From NCBI GenBank assembly GCA_016708105.1, contig JADJGJ010000005.1, positions 1 through 64,000 on the forward strand: a stretch of DNA of 64,000 nucleotides. The letters are read 5' to 3'. Origin of the DNA: Crocinitomicaceae bacterium. Lineage in GTDB: Bacteria > Bacteroidota > Bacteroidia > Flavobacteriales_D > Crocinitomicaceae. Numbering within the stretch: position 1 is the first letter of the stretch; each line of letters opens with the position of its first letter. A program made the translations under genes and the position numbers. The notes beneath the pieces were generated by a model. The model was not told the DNA's origin and made no database searches. It saw only the letters and a list, made by a program, of their open reading frames with translations. This document shows positions 26,185 through 34,771 of this stretch, piece by piece.

Positions 26185-27477
26185 TCAATACAAAAAACTA
26201 TGATACGGATACCTGATTTGGTGAACGCGTTTAGCCTCTTTATAAATGAGTGATTTTAATTCATCAACATTGGTTTTTTCTGTGGCTGAAATAAAAATGC
26301 AGTGATCACCGTCAAGGCGAGCCATCCAGGTTTTTTTCAATTCTTCCAATGCAAATTTTCTACCTTCAGGGTGATATCCTACTTCTTCAGGTTTTGGGTT
26401 GTAAGCATCTACTTTATTGAAAACAACAATCATGGGTTTGTCTGTGCCTTTGGGGCGTACAGGCTCATTGTTATGTTTTGGCTCAGCGGATAATTGTTTC
26501 TTTTTACTGGTGTAATCTTCCGGTTTTTTAACCGGGGTTTTTGTTTCAATTTCGGCAATAGTTTCATTCACTACGCGGTATTGCTCTTCAAAATTTGGGT
26601 GTGAAATATCTACTACATGAATCAGCACATCTGACTCGCGCACTTCATCTAACGTTGACTTGAATGATTCTATTAATTGAGTAGGTAGTTTGCGTATAAA
26701 TCCCACCGTGTCAGAAAGTAGAAACGGTAAATTTTCAATCACTACTTTTCTTACTGTAGTATCTAGGGTTGCAAACAATTTGTTTTCAGCAAATACTTCA
26801 GATTTACTCAACAAATTCATCAGGGTTGATTTACCAACGTTAGTATAACCTACCAGTGCCACACGTACTAGTTGTCCTCTGTTACCACGCTGCGAAGCCA
26901 TTTGCTTGTCAATTTTTTCAAGACGATCTTTCAGCAAGGAAATTTTTTCTTTGATTACCTGGCGGTCACTTTCAATTTGTGTTTCACCCGGGCCACGCAT
27001 ACCCACACCGGCTTTGATACGGTCAAGGTGAGTCCACATGCGGGTAAGCCTTGGTAAAATATATTCGTATTGTGCCAATTCAACCTGTGTTTTGGCATGG
27101 GCGGTGCGCGCACGACCGGCAAATATGTCAAGTATTAGATTGTTGCGGTCAAGTATTTTAATATTGAGTTCTCTTTCAATATTGCGCAATTGTGAAGGGG
27201 ATAATTCATCATCAAAAATGGCAACATCAATTTTCTCAGCATCAATATACGCTTTAATTTCTTCAATTTTTCCTGAGCCAATATAGGTGCGCGGGTTTGG
27301 GTGATCAATGCGTTGCAAGAATTTTTTACGCGTGATTACACCGGCTGTTTCTGCCAAAAATTCCAATTCATCTATATATTCTTTTGTCTGCTCTTCAGTT
27401 TGGTTACCGGTAATGGCTCCAACCAGAACAGCGGTTTCCTGCGTGATATCGGTGGAATGTGATTTGAGATCTGACAT
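26185..27477 (-). CDS. hflX: GTPase HflX
   Basis: 430 residues. The N-terminal HflX domain (~15-195) includes RTYIGSGKIEEIK and GRARTAHAKTQVELAQYEY; a glycine-rich linker follows (GVGMRGPGETQIESDRQ). The G domain has G1 GYTNVGKST, G3 SDTVGFIRKLP and G4 NKVD. HflX binds 50S ribosomes and splits stalled or hibernating 70S particles. Between G3 and G4 there is an unusual ~40-residue Lys/Glu/Pro-rich insertion (around KTPVKKPEDYTSKKK), which I have not seen in E. coli HflX. It may be co-transcribed with the membrane-protein gene 20 nt upstream. Confidence 0.95.
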   Translation of the reverse strand: MSDLKSHSTDITQETAVLVGAITGNQTEEQTKEYIDELEFLAETAGVITRKKFLQRIDHPNPRTYIGSGKIEEIKAYIDAEKIDVAIFDDELSPSQLRNIERELNIKILDRNNLILDIFAGRARTAHAKTQVELAQYEYILPRLTRMWTHLDRIKAGVGMRGPGETQIESDRQVIKEKISLLKDRLEKIDKQMASQRGNRGQLVRVALVGYTNVGKSTLMNLLSKSEVFAENKLFATLDTTVRKVVIENLPFLLSDTVGFIRKLPTQLIESFKSTLDEVRESDVLIHVVDISHPNFEEQYRVVNETIAEIETKTPVKKPEDYTSKKKQLSAEPKHNNEPVRPKGTDKPMIVVFNKVDAYNPKPEEVGYHPEGRKFALEELKKTWMARLDGDHCIFISATEKTNVDELKSLIYKEAKRVHQIRYPYHSFLY

Positions 27478-27497
27478 GCGGTATAATGGACAACTGA

Positions 27498-27938
27498 TTA
27501 AAACCAGTTAGCGCCCAAATAAGTAAGAAACGGCCATGGAATAGTAGCTAATACGGCAAGTAGGGCAAGTAAGTAAAACACAAATATTTTGCGATGTTTA
27601 CCTGCTGATTCTGACAGTTTTTTTGATTTACTGTAACCCATGGTGATCAATACCATCGCCAGAGTCATACCGAAAATGTGTTCTACAGCAAAAAATCGCA
27701 AAGTAGGTGATTTCATGAAGCCCTCAACAAAAGCAACTTTTGGTGAGGTGAAGTATAAAATGAATCCTATCAAGTATTGAATATGAAAACTGATCAAGGC
27801 GAAGAGATATATTTTTTTATCGCCTGCGGTGAACTCTTTTTTTCCGGTATATCCTTTGAAAGATTTAAAAATTGCCGCTAATAACAAGATTAATACCACC
27901 CAACGTAAACCTGAATGTGCGTGAACCAATGTCTGCAT
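27498..27938 (-). CDS. Four-helix membrane protein, cytochrome-b-like
   Basis: 146 residues with four predicted TM helices. It begins MQTLVHAHSGLRWVVL; histidines occur at similar membrane depths in HAHSGLRW, ISFHIQYL, VEHIFGM and GKHRK, suggesting a di-haem four-helix bundle. Such Bacteroidota proteins are commonly labelled cytochrome B without experimental support. A TACATTTG box precedes the gene, overlapping the promoter region of the divergent amidohydrolase gene. Cofactor and partner are inferred only. Confidence 0.72.
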   Translation of the reverse strand: MQTLVHAHSGLRWVVLILLLAAIFKSFKGYTGKKEFTAGDKKIYLFALISFHIQYLIGFILYFTSPKVAFVEGFMKSPTLRFFAVEHIFGMTLAMVLITMGYSKSKKLSESAGKHRKIFVFYLLALLAVLATIPWPFLTYLGANWF

Positions 27939-27945
27939 AATTGTT

Positions 27946-27962
27946 TATTTTTGACAAATGTA
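27946..27962. promoter_or_regulatory. Abutting divergent -7 boxes
   Basis: TATTTTTG (27946-27953, + strand, for the amidohydrolase gene) and TACATTTG (27955-27962, minus strand, for the membrane-protein gene) lie face to face with one base between them. RNA polymerase could hardly occupy both at once. Confidence 0.5.
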
Positions 27963-27986
27963 GTTGATTATCCTGACCCCTTGTTT

Positions 27987-30900
27987 ATGCTCAGACGTAT
28001 TTTTCTGTTCAATTTTAGTTTACTTTTTTCATCCCTTGTTCTGGCGCAACATATTGAGCCGGAAAACGGAGTGCATGATCCGCATAATACTATTTATGTT
28101 TTGCAAAATGCACGGCTCGTGATCAGTCCTGATCTCACGCTGCCTATAGGTACCTTGGTGGTGCAAGATGGTATCATTTTAAGTGCGGGTATTGATTTTG
28201 TAGCTCCATCAACTGCTGTGAAAATTGATATGAGTGGGTACACCATTTATCCTTCATTTATTGAACTGTATTCATCAGCCGGTGTTGCAAATCCGGTTTA
28301 TGCGTCAACAGGTTGGGGTCCGCAATTAGAAACGCTCAAAGAGGGCCCTTTTTACTGGAATCAATCAGTGCATCCGGAAACAAATGCTTACGAATTATAT
28401 AAGGATGCTGAATTTAAAGACAAAAAAGATTTTCTTGAGCAAGGCTTTGGCACTATAGCTGTTCATCAGGGAGATGGTATCATGCGCGGCACGTCGGCAT
28501 TGCTCACGTTGTCATCAAATCCAACTGTTGACAATGTAATTCAGGCTGAAGCTGCTAATCATTCTTCTTTCTCTAAAGGAAGCTCTAATCAAACTTATCC
28601 ATCTTCTCAAATGGGAATTATTGCCTTGTTGCGTCAGTTTTATTATGATGCAAAATGGTACGCTGCTTTGACTGATCCAAATAAAGACAATGTTTCACTT
28701 CAACAGGGTCTTGCAAATTTTAGTCTGCCTCAAATTTTTGGAGTAGCTGATAAATTGGAAATTCTGCGTGCTGCTAAATTGGCAAAAGAGTTCAATATTT
28801 CTCTTATTGTAAAAGGCGGTGGAGATGAATTTGAAATGGTATCAGATATAAAAAATTCAGGAACGCAATTGATCATTCCAGTGAATTTTCCTGATCCGTA
28901 TGATATGACTGATCCTTATCTGTCAAGATTTGTTTCTCTGAGACAATTGAAAGAATGGGAAATGCGCCCATACAATGCCTATATCTTATTTAAAAATAAA
29001 ATTCCTTTTGCTTTTACGACTGACGGGTTAAAGAAAAAAAACCAATTTCTCACGAATGTTTCTGTTGCGGTAAAACATGGTTTACCTGAAGATGAAGCAT
29101 TGCGCGCGCTCACCGTTAATCCTGCCAAATACTTGCGTATGGAAAATAAATTAGGAACGCTGGAAAAAGGAAAATTTGCAAATTTTCTTGTTGTAAAAGG
29201 AGATATTTTTAACGGCGGTGAAATTTTTGAAAACTGGACTCATGGTGATCGTATCAGATTGAAAGATATTAATCAGCCTGATTATCGCGGAGAGTATTCA
29301 TTAACCATCAGTGGTATTGTGTATGACCTTATAATATCAGGTAAACACGCATCACCAACTGCAGAAATTATTGCTTATAAGTTTGTGAAAGATTCAAAAA
29401 CCGGTTCAACTACAATTGATACCTTAAGGGTGAAACCTGAGTTCAAAGTTTCAGATATGCAATTGAGTATGATGTTTGAATTGCATGATGATAAAATTGA
29501 TGGCATTGTTCAGTTGAATGGCTCGTATTATCCTAAATTAGGCATTATGGAAGGTACCGGAACATTGCCTTCAGGGGCTTGGATTACTTGGGCAGCTAAT
29601 CGCAGTGAAAAATTTAAAGAGAAGGATAAGGCAGAAAAAGTTCAGGTTGATACCTCTGGTGTAAAAAATGTGCGTTACCCGAATATGGCCTTTGGTTTTG
29701 ATACCTTGCCAAAACAACGTCCGTACTATATTAAAAACGCAACACTTTGGACTAATGAAGCCGAAGGTATTGTGCGCAATGGTAATTTGATTATTGAAGA
29801 CGGAAAAATAAAATCAGTGAATGGTACAGCATCAGTTCCTTCAGGCGCGGTTGTAATTGATGCTACTGGAAAGCATGTAACGTGTGGTATTATTGATGAA
29901 CATTCGCACATCGCTATCAGCAAAGGGGTAAATGAAGGAGGTCAATCCATTGCTAGTGAAGTGTCAATTGCTGACGTAGTGCGTAATGATGACATTAATA
30001 TTTACAGACAACTAGCTGGTGGTGTTACTGCTGCGCAACTTCTGCACGGCTCTGCAAATCCTATTGGTGGACAATCTGCCCTAATCAAATTGAAATGGGG
30101 TTTTGCGCCTGAAGAAATGTTGATTGATAGCACCGATGGATTTATCAAATTTGCTTTGGGTGAAAACGTAAAACAATCTAATTGGGGAGATCAAAGTGTG
30201 GTTAGATATCCTCAGACAAGAATGGGTGTAGAACAAATTTTCTACTCTGCTTTTATCAGTGCAAAAGAATATAAAGCAGCATGGGAAAAATATTATAATA
30301 GTTCTGAACGGCAGCAAGGCAAAATGGATCCTCCAAGACGTGACCTTGAGCTGGAAGCTTTGTGTGAAATTTTGGATAAAAAAAGATTTATCACCTGCCA
30401 CTCCTACGTGCAAAGTGAAATCAATATGTTAATGCACGTTGCAGATTCTATGGGATTCACGGTGAATACCTTTACACACATATTAGAAGGATATAAAGTG
30501 GCTGACAAAATGAAAGAGCATGGCGCAGGCGCTTCTACTTTTGCTGATTGGTGGGCTTATAAATATGAAGTGAATGAAGCCATCCCGTACAATGCTGCAT
30601 TACTTGACCAAATGGGCATTGTTACCGCTATCAATTCTGATGACGCTGAAATGGGTAGAAGATTAAATCAAGAAGCCGCAAAGGCGGTGAAATATGGTGG
30701 AATTTCGGAAGAAAGTGCCTGGAAAATGGTGACACTAAATCCTGCAAAATTATTGCATTTGGATGATCGTATGGGAAGTCTGAAAGCAGGGAAAGATGCA
30801 GATATTGTTATCTGGTCAGATAATCCTCTTTCAGTAAATGCAAAAGTGGAACAAACTTTTATTGAAGGAATTTTGTTTTATGATGTGAACCGGAATTATA

Positions 30901-31061
30901 AATTGAAATTGCGCGATGAAGAAGACAGAAAACGAATTACCGGGCTGATGCTTGTCGCAAAAGCAGGCGGAGCTGAAACACAGAAGCCGGCAATGAGAAA
31001 ACATATTTTATATCATTGTGACACCATTGGTGAAGAAGATACTCACGAAGAACTTGAATAA
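27987..31061 (+). CDS. Exported double amidohydrolase, N-terminal module degenerate
   Basis: 1024 residues with a signal peptide (MLRRIFLFNFSLLFSSLVLAQ). Two amidohydrolase modules follow. In the N-terminal one (~30-450) the usual metal motif after the GxxVxPGxID strand is lost (IYPSFIELYSSAG). The C-terminal one (~555-1000) keeps it as DEHSHI (H639, H641), has further His residues in CHSYVQS and FTHILEG, and the metal-binding/catalytic Asp in AINSDDAEM (D885). Amidohydrolases hydrolyse amide or ester bonds with one or two metals; this one resembles the imidazolonepropionase-like branch and could process peptides or cyclic amides in the periplasm. The next gene begins one base after its stop. 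Confidence 0.88.
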   Translation: MLRRIFLFNFSLLFSSLVLAQHIEPENGVHDPHNTIYVLQNARLVISPDLTLPIGTLVVQDGIILSAGIDFVAPSTAVKIDMSGYTIYPSFIELYSSAGVANPVYASTGWGPQLETLKEGPFYWNQSVHPETNAYELYKDAEFKDKKDFLEQGFGTIAVHQGDGIMRGTSALLTLSSNPTVDNVIQAEAANHSSFSKGSSNQTYPSSQMGIIALLRQFYYDAKWYAALTDPNKDNVSLQQGLANFSLPQIFGVADKLEILRAAKLAKEFNISLIVKGGGDEFEMVSDIKNSGTQLIIPVNFPDPYDMTDPYLSRFVSLRQLKEWEMRPYNAYILFKNKIPFAFTTDGLKKKNQFLTNVSVAVKHGLPEDEALRALTVNPAKYLRMENKLGTLEKGKFANFLVVKGDIFNGGEIFENWTHGDRIRLKDINQPDYRGEYSLTISGIVYDLIISGKHASPTAEIIAYKFVKDSKTGSTTIDTLRVKPEFKVSDMQLSMMFELHDDKIDGIVQLNGSYYPKLGIMEGTGTLPSGAWITWAANRSEKFKEKDKAEKVQVDTSGVKNVRYPNMAFGFDTLPKQRPYYIKNATLWTNEAEGIVRNGNLIIEDGKIKSVNGTASVPSGAVVIDATGKHVTCGIIDEHSHIAISKGVNEGGQSIASEVSIADVVRNDDINIYRQLAGGVTAAQLLHGSANPIGGQSALIKLKWGFAPEEMLIDSTDGFIKFALGENVKQSNWGDQSVVRYPQTRMGVEQIFYSAFISAKEYKAAWEKYYNSSERQQGKMDPPRRDLELEALCEILDKKRFITCHSYVQSEINMLMHVADSMGFTVNTFTHILEGYKVADKMKEHGAGASTFADWWAYKYEVNEAIPYNAALLDQMGIVTAINSDDAEMGRRLNQEAAKAVKYGGISEESAWKMVTLNPAKLLHLDDRMGSLKAGKDADIVIWSDNPLSVNAKVEQTFIEGILFYDVNRNYKLKLRDEEDRKRITGLMLVAKAGGAETQKPAMRKHILYHCDTIGEEDTHEELE

Positions 31062-31062
31062 G

Positions 31063-32382
31063 ATGAAAAATTTAATTCTGATACCGCTGTTTTTAGCTTG
31101 CATTGCTGATGCCCACACACAAGTTCCTGTGCCGGGTGAAGATCAGTATACAAAAATTTTATTACTCAATGGCAGCGCGCATATCGGTAACGGTGAATTT
31201 GTTTCTAACGCGTGTATTGGTATCAACAATGGAAAAATTGAATTCGTAAAGAATACGTTAACATACGAGTTGGTAAAATCCGAATGGGATACCATCATTG
31301 AATTAAATGGCCAACACGTTTACCCCGGTTTTATTGCACCCAATGTAACTATTGGGTTAACTGAGATTGATGCCGTTAGGGCTACACGTGATTTTGATGA
31401 GACCGGTGAATTTAATCCTAATGTACGTTCGCTCATTGCTTATAATACTGATTCAAAAGTTATGTATACTGTGCGCACCAATGGAATTCTTTTAGCTCAG
31501 CCAACTCCACGCGGCGGTGTCCTCTCAGGCACATCTTCGGTCATGTTTTTAGATGGCTGGAATTGGGAAGATGCCGTTTGCAGAACAGATGACGGCGTGC
31601 ATTTGAATTGGCCTGAAAAATATAATCGTTATGGTTGGTGGGCTGAGCCCGGTGGAAATAATTCAAACGAAAATTATGGGAAAATAAAAAACGCTATCTG
31701 GGATTTTTTCACAAAAGCTCAGGCATATTTGAATGAAAAATTTCCAGATGAAACAGATATTAAACTTGAAGCAATGCGGCATCTTTTTAATGGGAGTCAG
31801 CGCTTGTATATTCATGCAGATTTTGCTCCTGAATTAAATGATATTGTAGATTTTGTCAGACATTTTGCAATTCCATTTCCTGTTATTGTTGGCGGGTATG
31901 ACGCGCCTATGATTGCAGATAGGCTGAAAGAAAATAAATTCTCTATAATTATCAGACGCCCTCATTCCTTACCTGAATTTGAAGATGATTTTTCTTCAGT
32001 TTATTACGAATTACCGTTTAAATTGCAAGCTGCCGGTTTGTTGTTTGCAATCAGTTCTGAAGGTGATATGGAGGTGATGAATACAAGAAATTTACCTTTC
32101 CTTGCTGGTACCGCTCGTGCTTATGGCCTCTCTGAAGAAGAAGCTGTCGCTTCAATCTCCTTAAATACTGCAAAAATTCTGGGCATTGATGATAAAGTGG
32201 GATCAATTGAACCTGGCAAAGACGCTACTATCTTCGTTTCAATCGGAGATGCGCTTGATATGCGAACCAATAATCTCACCATGGCAATGGTATCAGGTAA
32301 GTTTATTGACCTGACTAATCACCAGATTGATTTGTATCAAAAATATTGTAAAAAATATAGCCTCCCAATAGATCAAAATTGA
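31063..32382 (+). CDS. Exported amidohydrolase-like protein lacking HxH
   Basis: 439 residues with a signal peptide (MKNLILIPLFLACIADAHTQ). It has the amidohydrolase frame: an N-terminal beta-sandwich part (ILLLNGSAHIGNGEF), the VYPGFI strand, and the C-terminal SLNTAKILGIDDKVGSIEPGKDATIFV signature. The catalytic HxH expected after VYPGFI is replaced by APNVTIG, so metal binding at that site looks lost. The start is one base after the stop of the upstream double amidohydrolase, so they are coupled and probably form a complex in which this subunit is structural or regulatory (inference). A GATCAAAATTGATC dyad spans its stop codon. Confidence 0.85.
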   Translation: MKNLILIPLFLACIADAHTQVPVPGEDQYTKILLLNGSAHIGNGEFVSNACIGINNGKIEFVKNTLTYELVKSEWDTIIELNGQHVYPGFIAPNVTIGLTEIDAVRATRDFDETGEFNPNVRSLIAYNTDSKVMYTVRTNGILLAQPTPRGGVLSGTSSVMFLDGWNWEDAVCRTDDGVHLNWPEKYNRYGWWAEPGGNNSNENYGKIKNAIWDFFTKAQAYLNEKFPDETDIKLEAMRHLFNGSQRLYIHADFAPELNDIVDFVRHFAIPFPVIVGGYDAPMIADRLKENKFSIIIRRPHSLPEFEDDFSSVYYELPFKLQAAGLLFAISSEGDMEVMNTRNLPFLAGTARAYGLSEEEAVASISLNTAKILGIDDKVGSIEPGKDATIFVSIGDALDMRTNNLTMAMVSGKFIDLTNHQIDLYQKYCKKYSLPIDQN

Positions 32383-32626
32383 TCGGCCTTTATTCATAAA
32401 TGGTTTATTTAACGATTAAGTCAAATAAGCCGTCATAACTGTGATTGAAAACGATTCATGTTTGTTTTTTATCACCATTTAGTATTATCGTAATTTTTGC
32501 GTATTATTGAGTTAATAAAAGCAACGAGTCCAGTTCGCCATCGTTGTCACCCTGAAGGGTTAGTCAAATCTTGTACATTAAGCGTTGGTTTTTCCCTCTT
32601 CGTTGTCTTTAAATAAGTATTTGCCT

Positions 32627-33082
32627 ATGAATCGTCAACTATCAAAAATCCATTTTATTTTCTGCCTAGTGCTGGGAATCATGATCTCTAGTACAGGCAA
32701 CACACAGGTCAAAACTACAGACGAAAAAATCATTGAATTTTTTGGAACAGTTGAGCAATTTGAAATGCAAAAGCAAAACAATCCGGGCCTTATACTTTTT
32801 TTACAAACTCGGGTTACCAAGGGTTTTGCGATAATGGAATACAACGAAGAGCGACATCTTGATGCGGTATTAATGGATGATTTTCAAATAAAATCAGGTG
32901 GAATTGAAACTACCATTAGTTCAATTGAACTCATGCAGATGTTCGAGCAGGGAATATTGAATATTCTTTTACTAAAGATTGATATAAGCCAAAAAGAAGA
33001 TGTTATAATAAAATTGGCAGGAACTGAATTCGTGTTGGTATTATATTCAGTTGATCACATAAATGGCCTACTTCAAAAATAG
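32627..33082 (+). CDS. Small secreted protein of unknown function
   Basis: 151 residues with a signal peptide ending around TGNTQ (MNRQLSKIHFIFCLVLGIMI start). The mature part is mixed alpha/beta with VTKGFAIMEYNEERHLDAVLM and ends in a hydrophobic strand. No family recognised. The ATG at 32627 is chosen over the in-frame TTG at 32585. It lies 51 nt before the giant adhesin gene on the same strand; co-transcription with the adhesin is possible. Confidence 0.7.
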   Translation: MNRQLSKIHFIFCLVLGIMISSTGNTQVKTTDEKIIEFFGTVEQFEMQKQNNPGLILFLQTRVTKGFAIMEYNEERHLDAVLMDDFQIKSGGIETTISSIELMQMFEQGILNILLLKIDISQKEDVIIKLAGTEFVLVLYSVDHINGLLQK

Positions 33083-33133
33083 TGTAGCGGGATTAAAAAA
33101 AATTTGGATTTTGACTCAAAAAATTTACTTCAT

Positions 33134-34771
33134 ATGAGAATAAAAAACTGGATACTAGCTGCAGTTATAATTTTTACAGGAGTTAACTTTAACTATGCTC
33201 AAACCTATAACATGGGTAATGGAACAATTACTGCGTGTTCAGGTACTTTTTATGATAGTGGTGGTTCAGCAGGAAATTATTTGAGCTCAGAATTCTATAC
33301 TCAAACAATTTGCTCTGGTACCCCTGGTAATCCGGTCATATTGACTTTTACTTCTTTCAGCATTGAAAGTGGATATGATTTTTTAACTATTTATGATGGA
33401 CCAACAACTGGTTCTCCTATCGTTGGAACCTACACTGGTGCTGCCAGTCCCGGAACAATTACGGCGAGTGGTGAGTGTTTAACCCTGGTTTTTTCCTCGG
33501 ATTTTATAATAGGGTATCCAGGATGGGCAGCAACAATTTCTTGTTCCACGCCACCTCCTCCACCGTGTGGGACTCCCGTAACTTTTAATTACACGGGAGG
33601 TGTTCAAAGCTATACAGTTCCTGCCGGTGTAACTAGCCTTACAGTTGTGGTGGAGGGAGCACAAGGTGGTGGTCCTGGTGGATTGGGTGCAACTGTTACA
33701 GGAACAATTACTGTTACTCCAGGTCAGACTTTGCAAATTGTTGTTGGAGGTCAGGGTGGATGCCCTGCCGCAGGTTATGGAGGAGGAGGTTCAGGTCAAA
33801 ATTCAAGCATTGCAGGATATCAAGGTTGCGGAGGAGGGGGAGCATCGTACATTTCCGCACCTCCGGGTGGAATGGCTAATGCGTTGATCGTCGCCGGCGG
33901 CGGCGGCGGAGACGGTGGCGGTGATGATTATGGTGAGGGGGGTTATGGAGGATGTGCTTCAGGTGAAGCGGGGACAAGTCCTTTTGGTGTTGGTGGTGGT
34001 GGTGCAACAACTTCTGCAGGCGGAGCTGCTGGTCCGCCTTGGACTGCAGGAGGTGGATGGGGAGGCGCTGGAACTTTTGGTCAAGGTGGAGTTGGTGGAG
34101 TTGATATTAATTATGGCTATGCCCCAGGCGGCGGCGGCGGCGGCGGATACTATGGCGGCGGCGGCGGCGGTAGTGATAATATCAATATGACTACTCTTAT
34201 TGGCGGTGGCGGCGGCGGTGGCGGTTCAAGTTTGGTTCCTTCTGGCGGGGGTTGTAATCCTGGTTCTAACACGGGTAACGGCTCAATCACAATCTACATT
34301 CCTACGCCAAACACAATGACCAGTCCAAGCACCGCTGCTATTTGTAGTGGCGGAACTGTTAACATTCCTCTTACTAGCACTATTCCAGGTTCAACCTTCA
34401 CTTGGGTTGCAACAGCAAATGGAAATGTTACTGGTGAAAGCACTACTGTTCAAACTGCTTCAACACTAAACAACACCCTCACTAATACAACTTCATCAGT
34501 GCAGACAGTTACTTACACGGTTACACCCAGTTTCGGTGGATGTCCTGGAACGCCACAAACTGTTACAGTTACGGTGAATCCAATACCAACAGTAACCGAC
34601 CCAGCCAACCAGACACTCTGTGCGAACACGGCAACTACAGCAGTAACATTCACGGGTACAGCAGGAGCTACATTCAACTGGACAAACAATACACCTTCAA
34701 TCGGTCTTGCAGCAAGTGGAAGTGGAAACATAGCATCATTTACAGCTATTAATGCAGGCACCACCCGGTAA
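33134..34771 (+). CDS. Giant adhesin, segment 1: CUB and glycine-rich domains
   Basis: Signal peptide (MRIKNWILAAVIIFTGVNFNYAQ, cleaved after AQ), then a CUB domain (~25-145) with FSIESGYDFLTIYDGP, followed by a glycine-rich domain (~150-385) of the type that opens FNYTGGVQSYTVPAGVTSL and carries long Gly tracts. After this come one divergent and one standard PKD-like repeat. The frame ends at 34771 only because one C is missing at 34764-34766; sister repeats read CACCCCGGT there. The ATG at 33134 immediately precedes the signal peptide. Confidence 0.85.
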   Translation: MRIKNWILAAVIIFTGVNFNYAQTYNMGNGTITACSGTFYDSGGSAGNYLSSEFYTQTICSGTPGNPVILTFTSFSIESGYDFLTIYDGPTTGSPIVGTYTGAASPGTITASGECLTLVFSSDFIIGYPGWAATISCSTPPPPPCGTPVTFNYTGGVQSYTVPAGVTSLTVVVEGAQGGGPGGLGATVTGTITVTPGQTLQIVVGGQGGCPAAGYGGGGSGQNSSIAGYQGCGGGGASYISAPPGGMANALIVAGGGGGDGGGDDYGEGGYGGCASGEAGTSPFGVGGGGATTSAGGAAGPPWTAGGGWGGAGTFGQGGVGGVDINYGYAPGGGGGGGYYGGGGGGSDNINMTTLIGGGGGGGGSSLVPSGGGCNPGSNTGNGSITIYIPTPNTMTSPSTAAICSGGTVNIPLTSTIPGSTFTWVATANGNVTGESTTVQTASTLNNTLTNTTSSVQTVTYTVTPSFGGCPGTPQTVTVTVNPIPTVTDPANQTLCANTATTAVTFTGTAGATFNWTNNTPSIGLAASGSGNIASFTAINAGTTR

